64,000 bases of DNA from Eriocheir sinensis (GCF_024679095.1 NC_066553.1:3213494-3277493); one strand, 5' to 3'; counted from the stretch's first letter, positions 1-10,904 are shown. Notes: generated from the sequence alone by a model not told the origin. Translations and numbers: made by a program.

Positions 1-61
1 TCGGGGGTTGTGTCCCGTCTCCTGGGGTCTGTTCCCTTCTCCTATAATTCCTTCCCCTTCT

Positions 62-113
62 TCCGGCATATGACCACAGATGTTGCGTCGACTAAACGAA
101 ACTTTCCAACTTT
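62..113 (-). repeat. SINE core fragment
   Basis: A block of about 52 bp beginning TCCGGCATATGACC matches 63160-63211 with one visible mismatch (GCGTCG against GCGCCG). The second copy lies in a longer element with a tRNA-like B box on the minus strand, so this is read as a piece of the same SINE family. The flanks here do not match the second copy. Confidence 0.6.
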
Positions 114-368
114 CCTCGCCATTCCAGAGTAGTTGAGTCTCCTTGAAGTACGGACACACACACGCCCAGCATTTTGGTCTCAGTGCTTGTGTTCACGACC
201 CTTGCAGAGATCTTGGCGGCCTCACACGACTATAGTGCTAACATTCCTGCGTGCCGTGGTGGTGCAAAGAGAATATACAGTAAAGGGAATTCGAAGTGTA
301 AAGGAAGGCCCGGGTCTGACTTTGAAGAACTGGACGCTATTGAACGCACGTATATTTCCACGTTCTTG

Positions 369-403
<35 letters not shown>

Positions 404-404
404 A
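369..404. repeat. (CA)n microsatellite
   Basis: An uninterrupted CA run with one TC interruption near its end. The open frames crossing it owe their length to the run. Confidence 0.95.
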
Positions 405-676
405 GAAAACCACCCAACGAACCAAAACAAACAAATAAACAAATGAAAAATAAAACTCGAACGAGGCAGGCATATAGAAAGCTTTGACGCAGGCCCAACC
501 CCTCCCCCCCTCCTGCCCCCCCCTCTCCCCACCCCCCACCTGCCCCCCCCCCACCGACAAATACCCGTTCGCAATCAAAGCTGTTGTGTTGGAGAGTGCG
601 GTAACAGGTGTCAGGGCCCAGTGTCTCTCCGTACAGACCATTGTGCCCGCGGCGGAAGTCACACGCGGGGGGAGAT

Positions 677-928
677 AGAGATGCTGTATACTGAAGGAAG
701 CAGGAGGGATGGGGGGTAAGGGGGGAGAGGAGGGTAGGCCTATTGTGTTAAGGTCGGCGCAGAGATGCCGTTTACTGAAGGATGCAGGAGGGGTGGGGGG
801 TCAGGGGGGAGAGGAGGGTAGGTCTATTGTGTTCAGGTCGCCGCAGAGATGCTGTATACTGAAGGACGCAGGAGGGGGAGTGGGTAAGGGGGGAGAGGGG
901 GGTAGGTCTATTGTTTTGAGGTCACCGC
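677..928. repeat. 84-bp minisatellite, 3 copies
   Basis: Units begin at 677, 761 and 845 with AGAGATGCYGTWTACTGAAG, an exact 84-bp spacing. They diverge by a few substitutions each. The period is a multiple of three, which explains the open frame through the array. No protein is recognised. Confidence 0.9.
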
Positions 929-1089
929 CTGACAAGTCTCTCCCCGTACAAGGAGGGGAGATAAGACTGCGTGATAACAGCCGCGGCAGGAGGAGGACGA
1001 GGGGAGTGGTGGAGGGCGGCGCGCCATAATTTATATTGACCTCAAGGGGAGCGTTGTATTAGGTATGGTGTGGGTGTGGCGTGGGCGGA

Positions 1090-1300
1090 ACTTCCAACGT
1101 TGCCAGATTATCGTACTCTACAGCCTCTTATATTTTTTGCCTATTTCCGACCCAAAAATTGCTCTCACCACCCAAATAACTGCCTTCATATATGGTTATC
1201 GTTTAAATGGTTAATTATTGGTGCTTCTTGGCAACAGTTATGGGCCAGAAACCGGTAAAGACGCGGCTCTGAGTACGATCGTCTGGAAACGGTGGGCGGA
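1090..1300. mobile_element. Possible MITE with degenerate inverted ends
   Basis: The left end near 1097-1125 (core CCAGATTATCGTACTC) and the right end near 1266-1297 (core GAGTACGATCGTCTGG) are inverted copies with several mismatches, about 200 bp apart. The left-end motif recurs at about 1617-1645 (GGCAAATTATCGTACTC), which suggests a dispersed family. No clear target duplication was found. Confidence 0.4.
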
Positions 1301-1398
1301 ACATGGCGGAAGGCGGTCGTGGGAACAGTATGCAGCGCCAGTGGAACGGCAGAACGATAGTGGAACATCACCTTTTCTTTCTTACGCTATACGCGCCT

Positions 1399-1609
1399 AC
1401 GTGGAACAGTGGTCTGAGTGCCTGGCTACGATTCCGCGGGCCCGGGTTCGAATCCGGGCCCGGGGAGTCGGCGTTCATCCTCCCTTGCGTGTTGGTCGAT
1501 ACATGGGTACCTGGGGAAACCTGGGTAAGGTAAACTGTGGCAAACCCGGCCTTCATATTGGCTCGTGTCGCGGGGTAGTTGTTTTATACCCGCCACAGGC
1601 TCAGCGGTA
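1399..1609 (+). mobile_element. tRNA-derived SINE
   Basis: A box-A-like stretch (GTGGTCTGAGTGCCTGG) is followed by a perfect B box GGTTCGAATCC at 1445-1455 inside a GC-rich stem, as in a tRNA T-arm. The downstream body has no tRNA character (for example TACCTGGGGAAACCTGGG). This is the structure of a tRNA-headed SINE transcribed by RNA polymerase III. It is not called a tRNA gene because no acceptor or anticodon stem closes. The 3' limit is approximate. Confidence 0.6.
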
Positions 1610-1645
1610 CGGAGCAGCGTTGGCAAATTATCGTACTCATCATAT

Positions 1646-2067
1646 TGCCTTTTCGTAGTTTCTGACATATAACTATTGCGAAAATTGTGTCCGTTTAAAA
1701 AAAGAAAAGAAAAAAGGATCAGGTTCCCCCCAAAAATGTCATGCCATACCACATATATACACGTTCTGAGGGTAGTGTTTGAGGCTACAGGAGGAACGAT
1801 AGACAGGGACGGGAACCAGTACTCAGGGACATTCACGTACACACACACACACACACGAACGGTCATATACGTGAATGCCGTACTTGAAACCATTTACCTG
1901 GTGGCTCAGCTAATATAATGGCATACTATTTGTTTACGGTTATAAGTAGCCATGTCCTGCACAAGAAAACACTGCGCAAACCATTCTCTATTTGTTCTTT
2001 ATATAGTATTCAATCGTCTTCTTCGTCCATGCAAACACTCTTTCTTGCTACTTCTTCCTGCTATGCT
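1646..2067. other. Unique DNA, no gene seen
   Basis: Mixed-composition sequence with a short CA run near 1840-1856. Open frames are short and resemble nothing recognised. Confidence 0.5.
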
Positions 2068-2207
2068 CTCCTTCCGAAATTGACCTCTCTTTCGGCCACC
2101 TCTTTGGATTCTTTTTAGGAGCAGCAAGTAGCGGGCTTTTTTTTATATTATTGTTTCCTCTTTTTGTGCCCTTGAGCTGTCTCCTTTGTTGTAAAAAAAA
2201 AAAAAAA
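2068..2207 (+). mobile_element. LINE-A 3' end, truncated
   Basis: Contains the diagnostic blocks of this family in order: a variant of ACCTATCTTTCGGCCAC, then GGAGCAGNNAGTAGCGGGC, a T-rich run, CCTTGAGCTGT, and a terminal poly(A) at 2193-2207. Related copies occur at 10905, 15682, 25525, 25848, 28386, 38991, 62441 and 62606. The copy is non-coding, being truncated to the 3' UTR and tail. Confidence 0.8.
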
Positions 2208-2285
2208 TGGACACTTTGTTATAAGAGTGTAATGTGCTATTCTTGAGAACTCGGGGATAGATTTTTCCATAACGAGTTTGTATCT

Positions 2286-2640
2286 AAGTACGAAAGGAAG
2301 GTGGGGGTGAGGAAAGAAGAGGGGAAGGTTAAAGCGAGGAAGAATTTGTGTACAGAAGGGACAAGTTAGGGGTAGGTGTCGTGTGGTTAAGGGAAGACTA
2401 TTTCATGGAAGCGTCAAAGTACGAGAGGGAAGGTGCGGGTGAGGAAAGAAGAGGGGAAGGTTAAGGTGAGGAAGAATATGTGTACAGAAGGGACAAGTTA
2501 GGTGTAGGTACGTGTGGTTAAGGGAAGACTATTACATGGAGGCTTCTAAGTATGAAAGGGGAGGTGTGGGTGAGGGAAGAATAGGTAAGGGAAGGTCAAA
2601 GAGAGATAGGATTGGGGTACAGGAGGGGCTGGCTAGATTA
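2286..2640. repeat. 131-bp minisatellite, about 2.7 copies
   Basis: Units begin at 2286, 2417 and 2548 with AAGTAYGARAGG and run through GGTTAAGGGAAGACTAT. Spacing is exactly 131 bp. The last unit is divergent and incomplete. Confidence 0.9.
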
Positions 2641-2699
2641 AGGAGGGACAGGTCAGGTAAAGAAGGGACAGGCTAGTATAGAGGAATAGGTTAGGTTAA

Positions 2700-2953
2700 A
2701 GGGGCTATTACACTGGGCAAATTTTCCGTGGATCTTCAGTCAAACCACGATTTCCGGTGGCGTGGTTTTCATATTTCCGTGGTTTTCAGACGTGTCCACG
2801 ATCTTCCAAAGCTACGGTAGATTTCACTGAAGGACGACGGTATTACTCACCATCATCATCAGCAGCAATAACAACAAACAATTGAGAACCACGCTAGCGG
2901 AAATCGTGGTTTGACTGAAGATCCACGGAAAATAAGCCCAGTGTAATACCCCC
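2700..2953. mobile_element. MITE with long inverted repeats, TTAA flanks
   Basis: The first and last roughly 68 bp are inverted copies with only a handful of mismatches; the ends read GGGGCTATTACACTGGGC and, on the reverse strand, GGGGGTATTACACTGGGC. TTAA lies immediately outside both ends (2696-2699 and 2954-2957). The interior of about 115 bp has no coding capacity. A TTAA target duplication is typical of the piggyBac superfamily; a TTA or TAA target, as in PIF/Harbinger, would also fit. The element needs a transposase in trans. Confidence 0.85.
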
Positions 2954-3150
2954 TTAACCCGGTAGCAGCGACGGACCAAATTTCTCATCAATTGTACCAG
3001 CGACAGGCCATATTTTTCCCATGATATAAACCCCCAAAATAGATGATGCATAAACTGATCACAAATGCGTCGGTATATATTATGAAATGGTTTGCGTGAG
3101 AGATGATTTTTTCTCATCAATTCGCTTAGAGGGGCTTAGAGGGATCCTGA
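2954..3150 (+). repeat. Dispersed repeat, short copy of the 13.4-13.8 kb element
   Basis: Starts with CCGGTAGCAGCGACGG and continues through CATGATATAAACCCCC, GATGATGCATAAACTGATCA and TATTATGAAATGGTTTG, all shared in order with 13402-13750. It has two divergent copies of the 35-bp motif where the other locus has six. It abuts the MITE at 2700-2953, whose right-hand TTAA is at the junction. Confidence 0.8.
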
Positions 3151-3780
3151 GTGGGCAACGCGGGGTGTGTTGCTGTTCCCCACGCACACCGGAAGGCCTT
3201 GGCTGGACCGCGCGAACCCATCACATTAATACAAACTTTCGGGAGAGCTGTGGACAGGCGGCTCCAGAATCCTCTAATGAACATTATCCCATATATTCAA
3301 AAGCTGGCCAGGCTAATTTGGGTCTGCCCGGGCGGTGGCGAGGAAATGGTTGGACTAGAGGCTGACTTTGGACGAGGGACAGCCCGGATTGAAGCAGCGG
3401 CTGTAAAGGGGCGCCACCATACACCAGGGCGTGGGGCATGTGGGTGACTGACTCCAGCATGCTAACCGTTTCACTCGTATAGCAGAGGTGATGTAGGGGA
3501 GTGATAGGTAGCGTGTATTTGAGGTAGCGCGATGTAGTGTTTCCATATGAAATGTTTTCGTCTCCCCTTGTCCTTGTCTCCTGTGCCATCCAATTGTTCG
3601 TGTTTCTCGTCGCGTTTTCTTTTGTCCGCGTCTTGTGCATCTTCAGTGTTAACTCTTCTTGTTACTCGTTTATCTCTGACTGTCCGTCCATGTCCTTCTG
3701 TTGTTCACTTCTACACATTGTTCCACGTATACACCAGCACTTAAATGTTAACCTACACAGTACAACATTCACTGGGTCGT
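3151..3780. other. Unique DNA, no gene seen
   Basis: No recognisable domain, splice pair or repeat family, only short open frames. Confidence 0.4.
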
Positions 3781-3810
3781 ATTGCAAGACATCGCCGCCC
3801 AAGAACATAT

Positions 3811-4260
3811 ATTTGACAAGGCTTTCATAGGAGTTGTGCGTATTTCCAGGGGTAGCTTTATGACCCTGGTGGTAGTGTGAGTCTTCTTCTGTACCGTGAA
3901 CCTGAAGAAACACACATTTGACAAGGCTTTCGTAGGAGTTGTGCGTATTTCCAGGGGTAGTTTTATGACCCTGGTGGTAGTGTGAGTCTTCTTCTGTACC
4001 ATGAACCTGAAGAAACACACATTTGACAAGGCTTTCGTAGGAGTTGTGGGCATTTCCAGGGGTAGTTTTATGACCCTGGTGGTAGTGTGAGTCTTCTTCT
4101 GTACCATGAACCTGAAGAAACACACATTTGACAAGGCTTTCGTAGGAGTTGTGGGCATTTCCAGGGGTAGCTTTATGACCCTGGTGGTAGTGTGAGTCTT
4201 TTGTACCATGAACCTGAAGAAACACTCATTGGAACCCGATTGACCCCCTCTTTGACCTTT
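3811..4260 (-). repeat. 105-bp minisatellite, 4 units of a dispersed family
   Basis: Units start at 3811, 3916, 4021 and 4126 (ATTTGACAAGGCTTTC), each exactly 105 bp. Because 105 is 35 codons, the minus strand stays open through a 35-residue repeat, but this is not taken as a gene. The same unit recurs singly at 19185-19380 and 38130-38335, and in an array at 39511-40190 where the 116-117 bp spacing breaks the frame. The right flank (AACCCGATTGACC...) is also shared with the other loci. Confidence 0.85.
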
Positions 4261-4616
4261 AGAAATGGCTGATGTGGAAAGCGAGTGTCTTATAATACCA
4301 ACCAGAGTGTGTTGTCGTGTAGCTGCTGTTGTGTGTTGCTGCTCAGTTCCTGTCACCATGTCTAGGCAAGGTCGGGAAGTTTGTAGCTGACTGGGGTGTT
4401 TGAGAGGGTCCCCTTCACTAGCCCCCCCCCACCCCCACCCCTGCCCCCCAGAGACAGAGGAGAGGAACAGAAGAAACGAGGCGAGACACTGCATCAAACG
4501 GTCTATTATATGTGATACCTATCATTGCCTTGTATACCTATTAGTGAAAGTCATCTAACATATACATGACCCCACAAACGGTATCATGTATTACTACGTC
4601 ATCTGAAAAAAAAACT

Positions 4617-4705
4617 TCTGTACCATGAACCTTCAAAAACACTCATTAGAACCCGACTGACCTCATTTTTGGCCTTCGGAAATAGTTGATGTGAGAGAGG
4701 GGGGA
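4617..4705. repeat. Partial flank of the 105-bp repeat family
   Basis: Shares TTCTGTACCATGAACCT, AGAACCCGACTGACC and GGAAATAGTTGATGTGAGAG with the ends of the arrays at 3811-4260 and 39511-40250. Confidence 0.7.
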
Positions 4706-4710
4706 ACTGT

Positions 4711-4737
4711 CCTAACCTAACCTAACCTAACCTAACC
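4711..4737. repeat. Interstitial (CCTAA)n telomere-type motif
   Basis: Five perfect CCTAA copies plus CC. TTAGG/CCTAA is the canonical arthropod telomere repeat. At about 27 bp in the interior of a contig this is an interstitial remnant, not a chromosome end. Confidence 0.8.
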
Positions 4738-4971
4738 ATCCTCTATGTAGACGAATTTGTGTGACTGAATGAACAGATTGAGGAGTGGGCGGCGACTGGT
4801 CCTGCCTTGGGGTCAAACCGAGACGAGTGGATGTGAGGTCAGTCAGGCGCGTCAACCATGCACTAGTGAGGGTTTGAGATGCTTTACTTTATTAGAGGAA
4901 AGAATCAAGATTAAAAACCAAAGAAAGAAGTGCCCCCAACAAGCTTAGCTGCTTCGACGAGGAAAACGAAG

Positions 4972-5288
<317 letters not shown>

Positions 5289-5381
5289 CGGAAGTCAAGC
5301 TCATTTTGCCACCCACCAGGATATAAACGTATTTCCGATTTTGAATTAAAGTTTCTTATCAGGAGTTTTGACGCGACGATC

Positions 5382-5384
<3 letters not shown>

Positions 5385-5416
<32 letters not shown>

Positions 5417-5435
5417 AAGCCGACACACACACACA

Positions 5436-5490
<55 letters not shown>
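5385..5490. repeat. (GT)n followed by (CA)n
   Basis: A GT run (about 5385-5414) and a CA run (about 5423-5490) face each other across TTTAAGCCGA, so the strand could fold back into a GT/CA hairpin. Confidence 0.9.
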
Positions 5491-5491
<1 letters not shown>

Positions 5492-5571
5492 GCAATAAGA
5501 ATCAAATCAAAGTTACAAGGACAAAGAGGGAATAAAGATGATGAGGAGAAAAGGGAGGGGAAGTAATAGAA

Positions 5572-6180
5572 GGAGGAGGAGGAGGAGGAGGAGGAGGACG
5601 AAGAAGAAAAGGAAGCGTAAACAGACAAACAGACCAACCATCCAACCAACAGACAGGCACGGGACAAAAACAAGAGAAATGACCGAAACAAATAAATCCC
5701 GTCGGTGAAGAAGCAGAAGGAAGAGAGAGCAGGGCGGCAAGCAAGAGATCTTTAGGCTTCATGCAACGTAAGGAAATGGAAGAGGAGGAGGAGGAGGAGG
5801 AGGAGGCATCGGGAGCGGCGGCACGTTCCAATACCTCCCTAGGCAAACAGAGGAGGCGGTGTGCTGATGGGAAACGCCTCCACCTCCGCCGTCTCCGTCT
5901 CATCCTCCGCCTCCAGTTTTCACTCCACTCCAGAACAACGATTGATCCGCTCCGTATAAAGAGGAGTAGGAGGAGGAGGAGGAAGAAAAAGGAGGAGTTA
6001 GAGGAATAAGTGGAGATTGTGAAAGAAGAGTTGGATAATAATAATAATAAATACGACTTAAAAATATGTAAGTCGTGTGAAGGAGCAATAGAGAAGGAAG
6101 AAGAAGAAGAAGAAGAAGAAGAAGAAGAAGAAGAAAGAAAAAAGGGAAAACAAAAAGAAGACGAGGAAAGGAAGTAGAAA
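5572..6180. repeat. (GGA)n and (GAA)n tracts
   Basis: GGA runs at about 5572-5597, 5780-5806 and 5965-5985, and a GAA run at about 6097-6135, in purine-rich DNA. A C-rich interval at 5870-5930 is unique. No gene seen. Confidence 0.8.
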
Positions 6181-6246
6181 ATTGCGAGCGAGGTGATATT
6201 TCAAAGTTGTTCAGAAATTCGGAAGCTGGTTGCGGATATCAGTCTC

Positions 6247-6286
<40 letters not shown>
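6247..6286. repeat. (GT)n microsatellite
   Basis: About 20 GT copies. Confidence 0.95.
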
Positions 6287-6288
<2 letters not shown>

Positions 6289-6428
6289 GAAGTAGGTATA
6301 AATATGTAGGTCTATGATCATGTGGGGAGTGGATTCATGTGGCTGAGAAATAAGAACTCTGATGATGGGCCTTGCGTCAGAAACTCCTCTCTATTAACGC
6401 ACCTCGGAGTCACGGTAAACACAGAGAC

Positions 6429-6444
6429 AGTAGTAGTGGTAGTT

Positions 6445-6476
<32 letters not shown>

Positions 6477-6478
6477 TG
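6429..6478. repeat. (AGT)n microsatellite
   Basis: About 16 copies of AGT with a few substitutions. Confidence 0.9.
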
Positions 6479-6679
6479 CAGTGAGGTATAGTGCACGGAG
6501 TAGATAAACGCCACAAGAAAACACGAACGAAAGAGCGAGGTTTTGAAATGAACTGTAGGCTTTGCAGATCATAAGGAACGTTTGATAAGGTGTCTTAGGG
6601 GAAAAAAACGTTTCTTACTGCACTGATATGTTGTTTACCTTCTCTTTCTGTTGTGTTAGTTTGCCCTCTGTTTGCTTTT

Positions 6680-7015
6680 CATCCCTCCTTCTCCTCCTCC
6701 TCTTCTTCTCCTAATTATTTTTCTTCTTCAATTTCCTCTTCCTCCTCCTCCTCCTCCTCCTCCTCTAGCTCCTGTCTACCCATCATATGAATAGCCCTCC
6801 TTCACTCCTGTATATATGTTCTCCTCCTCCTCCTCCTCCTCCTCCTCCTCCTCCTTTACATGGGCAGCACCTCCCACGCATCCATCATACTCCGTAAATC
6901 TCCTTCCCCCTCCCCCTCTTCCCCCCCTCCCCCCCCACTTCCTCATCCATTATCCTGCCGTAACCTACTTTCCCTCCAGCTTAGCACAGTCTAGCCCCCC
7001 CCCCTCCCCCTTCCC
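6680..7015. repeat. (CCT)n and C/T-rich tract
   Basis: CCT runs at about 6740-6765 and 6820-6856, with mixed C/T sequence and poly-C stretches to 7015. Polypyrimidine strand, no gene. Confidence 0.85.
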
Positions 7016-7315
7016 CCCTCCCGTCCCGTCCCGTTCCGTTCCGTTCCGTCCCGTCCGGTTCCGTTCCGTTCCGTTCCGTCCAGTCCCGTTTCTTCCCGTT
7101 TCATCCCGTCCTGTCCCGTTCCGTCCCCTCCCGTTTCATCCCTTTCCGTCCCGTCCTGTTCCGTCCCATTCCGTCCCGTCCCGTCTCGTTTCATCCCGTC
7201 TCGCCCCGTCCCGTTTCACCCCGTTTCATCCCGTTCCGTCCCGTTTCATCCCGTTCCGTCCCGTTTCATCCCGTTTCATCCCGTTCCGTCCCGTTTCATC
7301 CCGTTCCGTCCCGTT
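7016..7315. repeat. Pentameric CCGTY satellite
   Basis: About 60 pentamers, mostly CCGTC or CCGTT with TCATC variants, form loose longer motifs such as CCGTTTCATCCCGTTCCGTC. Proline-arginine-serine open frames cross it only because of the composition. Confidence 0.9.
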
Positions 7316-7739
7316 TTCTAAGCACGGCAAGACTTTTAACATTAGTGGCTTTGTTATGAGTGCTTTGCTTTTGTTTTTATCAGTCTTATTTAAGTTATTT
7401 TTGTCCTTGTCCTTACTCTCTCCTTTCTATTTCCTTGTCTTTCTTTTCTAATGATTTTCTATCCCTCCTTTTTTTTCTATTATTCGTATGTTCCTCTTCG
7501 TCCTTGTTTCTTCCTTTCTACTTTTTTGTGTTTTTTTCTTTCTAATTTTTTTTCCCGATATTTCCTTTTCTTGTTCCTGCTACTCGTGTCCTTCTTTCCT
7601 TCTCTCTACTTTCTTTCTTTTCGTCTTTGTTTCCTTCTTTCATATTCTTTTGTTTTCCTCCAGTCATTCATTTGTGCATTCATTTAATCGCCTATCTACC
7701 AATCTCTCCTATTCATTTATTTATAGTTGGCCCTTTCTT

Positions 7740-7769
7740 CCTTTCTTCCACTCTTCCTTTCATTCTTTC

Positions 7770-7814
<45 letters not shown>

Positions 7815-7825
7815 TTCCTTCCTTC

Positions 7826-7874
<49 letters not shown>

Positions 7875-8050
7875 TTCCTTCCTTCCTTCCTTCCTTTCTT
7901 TCTTTCTTTCTTCCTTCCTTCCTTCCTTCCTTCCTTCCTTCCTTCCTTCCTTCCTTCCTTCCTTCCTTCCTTCCTTCCTTTCTTTCTTTCCATCTTTCCT
8001 TCCTTCCTTCCTTCCTTCCATCCATCTTTTCCTTCCTTCCTTCCTTATCT
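7740..8050. repeat. (TTTC)n / (TTCC)n array
   Basis: Alternating blocks of TTTC and TTCC tetramers over about 300 bp, one strand entirely pyrimidine for long stretches. Confidence 0.95.
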
Positions 8051-8375
8051 TCCAACGTTAGTTTTCTCTTTACTTCCTCTCTCCCACTTTCTTTCTTTCC
8101 CTCCACTCCTTTTCCTCTCTCCTTTCTCCTTTCTCCCTTTTCTCTTTTCTCTCCATTTTTTCCTCTCCTTCTTTCTCTCCCTCCACTCCTTTATATCTCT
8201 TTCCTCTCTTCCTTCCTCTCTCCCGTTTCTCTTTTCTCTCCTTTTTCTCCTCTCCTTCTTTCTCTCCCTTCCTCCCTCCTTCTTTCTTTCCCTCCTTTAT
8301 CTCTATTTCTCATCCTTTCTCGTTTATTTCTTTCCTTTCTCTCCTTTCCTCCTTTCTCTCCCTCCCTTCAGCTCC
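8050..8375. repeat. Degenerate C/T-rich repeat
   Basis: Imperfect copies of a TTTCTCTCCCTCCACTCC-type motif recur roughly every 70-90 bp. Boundaries are diffuse. Confidence 0.6.
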
Positions 8376-8379
8376 ACCT

Positions 8380-8766
8380 CCACCCTGGCAACGATCATCA
8401 CCAAAATCTCTCCTCCGCAGCACCCATCACCATCTCCACCTCCACCACTTCTTCTTCCACATTAAACACCCTCACTCATGCCCCGTCACGCTCACCCACT
8501 TACTCTCAACACCACCACCACCAACATTACCACCTCCACTAACATCACCACCACAGCTTTTACTATCATCACCATTCCTACCATCATCACCACCACCATT
8601 ACCACCACCTACCACTACTACCACTACTACTACTACTACTACTACTCACCACCATCACCACCACCACCACTACTACTAACATCACCACCTCCAAACCACT
8701 GTCACTACCGCTCACTACCGCTGCTACCATGTCACCACCACCACCACCACTACCACCACCACCATG
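8380..8766. repeat. (CCA)n / (CTA)n-rich tract
   Basis: Trinucleotide runs of ACC, CTA and ATC dominate, giving Thr/His frames on one strand and Val/Gly on the other. No gene. Confidence 0.85.
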
Positions 8767-8939
8767 TCTTCCTTCAGAGGCGTTGGCAACAGTGATAACG
8801 TGTCGTTGTACCATCCACCATTTTTAGGTCAAGTAACGTCAGCATTAGGGGAGGGAGTTAGGAAGTCGACGGTTCAGTACGGGTTAGGTTAGGTTATATT
8901 ATGTCGACGGTTTATCATTTCAGGTCTCTCGCACTCTTT

Positions 8940-9088
8940 TTTCCTCCTCCTCCTCCTCCTCCTCGTCCTCGTCTTCCTGTCTTTATTTATTTATTTATTT
9001 ATTTATGTTGTTGTTGTTATTGCTGTTCATTTTCTTGTTCTTCCTGTTCTTGTTCTACTTGTTTTTGTTCTTTATGGTTTATTTTATC

Positions 9089-9175
<87 letters not shown>

Positions 9176-9470
9176 CATCCATCCTTCATCCCTTTCCATC
9201 TCCCTTCATCTGTTCACATCCCTCTCTTTCTTCCCCTTTCTCTCCCCTTTCATCCTCCCCTCCCCTCCTCCCCTTCCTCTTCTTTCACCCCCTGTCACGC
9301 GAACCTGTACCTTCATTTCCCTTGTATCAATTTTTTTTTCTACCTATCCATCTGTCTACCTATCTATTTCTATATCTATTTTTTTGTATCTACCGACCTA
9401 TTTGTTCATCTGTCTGTCTATCTATCTATCTATCAGTCTATCTATATCTGTCTATCTATTTATCTACGTA
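8940..9470. repeat. Simple repeats: (CCT)n, (TTTA)n, (TC)n, (CTAT)n
   Basis: CCT at about 8943-8965, TTTA at 8983-9005, a long TC run at about 9091-9172 and degenerate CTAT at about 9340-9470. Confidence 0.9.
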
Positions 9471-9474
9471 TCAC

Positions 9475-10380
9475 GGTTTATATATTTATCTCTCACTTAA
9501 ATGTTCTGTACTCGTTTATTTCTGGTCCTTGCTAAGTCTCGGAGATAAAAAACACACACTATCAATTCGTGTTATTAGTTCTAGAGCCACGTGAAGGAGT
9601 ACATAAATCATCGTCCCTTCTTCCAGTACCGTCAGCTTCGACTCAACCCATGAAGGCGGGAAGCATTACGAGATGAGAGATTAGCTAAGACCGCCATCAC
9701 CGTCACCTTCCCGTCCCCTCTCCTCCCTCCCTTCCTCCCCGCCTGTTGCTGACTCCTTCGCTCTCTTTCGCTGCGCAGTAAACAGACAGATGGCACTTGC
9801 AGCCTTAATTTCCCGGAAGGCAGGTGTGGGGGGCGGGGGATCAGCCGGAAAATCGCTGCTGTACCCGGAGGCTGCGTCAGGCTTCAGCGGCAGGAGTGCT
9901 TGACTGAATGAAGGTGGTGTCACACGAGCGTATTTTTGTCGGCATCCTTCGGCATCCTTCTCTGCCTGTAGGAGGATCTAAATAACCGGCGCTTCAGAAC
10001 AAGATGGATAGCGTCCTCCAGAGGCGTTTCGCTCGTCCGGACCCGAGTCTTGCTGTGGTTGCTCCATGTTGGTGACAAAGACGCCTGAGTTAGCAAAGTG
10101 TCTGCCACAGGCTTCTGAGGGGGTGAGTTTGGAAGGAATATTTTCAGTCATCCAGGGTTCCCTGCAAACCCGCTCTCCCTTATGTGAGGACATCCACGGA
10201 ATGTCACAAGATCTTGGGTTTAATTTACCTCCAAAGTCAAAATCATTGTCGATTCTTCGCCAGTGTAAGCAGTGCCCAAAGATGATCGCACTGGTAGAAT
10301 AAAATAAATAGATAAATAAATGAAAAGCATAAAAAAACGCACCCCTTCCCCTCCCCCAAAACAATGGTGTGAGGTGTCAG
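9475..10380. other. Unique DNA, no gene seen
   Basis: Balanced composition with overlapping open frames of up to 128 codons on both strands, none with a recognisable domain. There is a short direct duplication of CGGCATCCTT near 9940-9960 and a small AAAT run near 10300. Confidence 0.4.
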
Positions 10381-10385
10381 CCGTG

Positions 10386-10450
10386 CCCAGAGATCCGTCA
10401 CGTGAGCTCGAAGCGCAAGTCTATCGCGTGGCCAGACCGTGGTGAATTAC
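10386..10450 (+). mobile_element. SINE body fragment
   Basis: CAGAGATCCGTCACGTGAGC and, after a gap, CCAGACCGTGGTGAATTACA match the body of the SINE at 58260-58610 (there on the minus strand: CAAAGATCCGTCACCTGAGC and CAGACCATGGTGAATGACA). No tRNA-like head remains. Confidence 0.6.
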
Positions 10451-10904
10451 ACTGGCCTGTTGGAATGGCTTCGAAATTATGAGTATTTTTATATTATATC
10501 GTAATGCAATTTTCAGTGTAGATTTTAATGTAATTTCAATTTGAATATCATATGAAATTTATGTTGAAAAATTTCTTTGGTATATTTGTCCAGGCTCAGT
10601 AAAGTTAAGGTTGGGGTCATGCGTCAGGACATTCCTTTCTGCAAAATCCACGTCCTCTTTTAGGTCGTGTGCTGTATGTTCTCTACTGGTGAAATAATAG
10701 ATATGAGAAACGAAGACAAGCTGCATTGTACTTTCCTTCCTTTCCTCGTGGCACGCGATGATCAATAGTTCCGGGAGGCGCGGTGAGCGGCGGGACGGCT
10801 CGTGGGCGCCGGACTCACCCGTCCCGCCCACCAAGGCTTGCTGTGTCGCCTCGAGGCCTCACAGGAATGACTCACGTGCTGTCCGAGTGACTCTCCTCAG
10901 CACT
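10451..10904. other. Unique DNA, AT-rich then GC-rich
   Basis: AT-rich 10470-10580, GC-rich 10770-10860. No convincing splice-bounded coding segment. Confidence 0.4.

Noticed and set aside
1399..1480. True tRNA gene
   Set aside because: Has A and B boxes but no closing acceptor or anticodon stem; SINE head is the better reading.
3662..4225. 187-codon frame with a perfect 35-residue repeat, minus strand
   Set aside because: The unit is a multiple of three by chance; related copies elsewhere break the frame and there is no start, splice or domain support.
7488..8465. 325-codon Phe/Ser/Leu frame
   Set aside because: Product of TTTC/TTCC tetramers; no domain, and many overlapping frames of the same kind.
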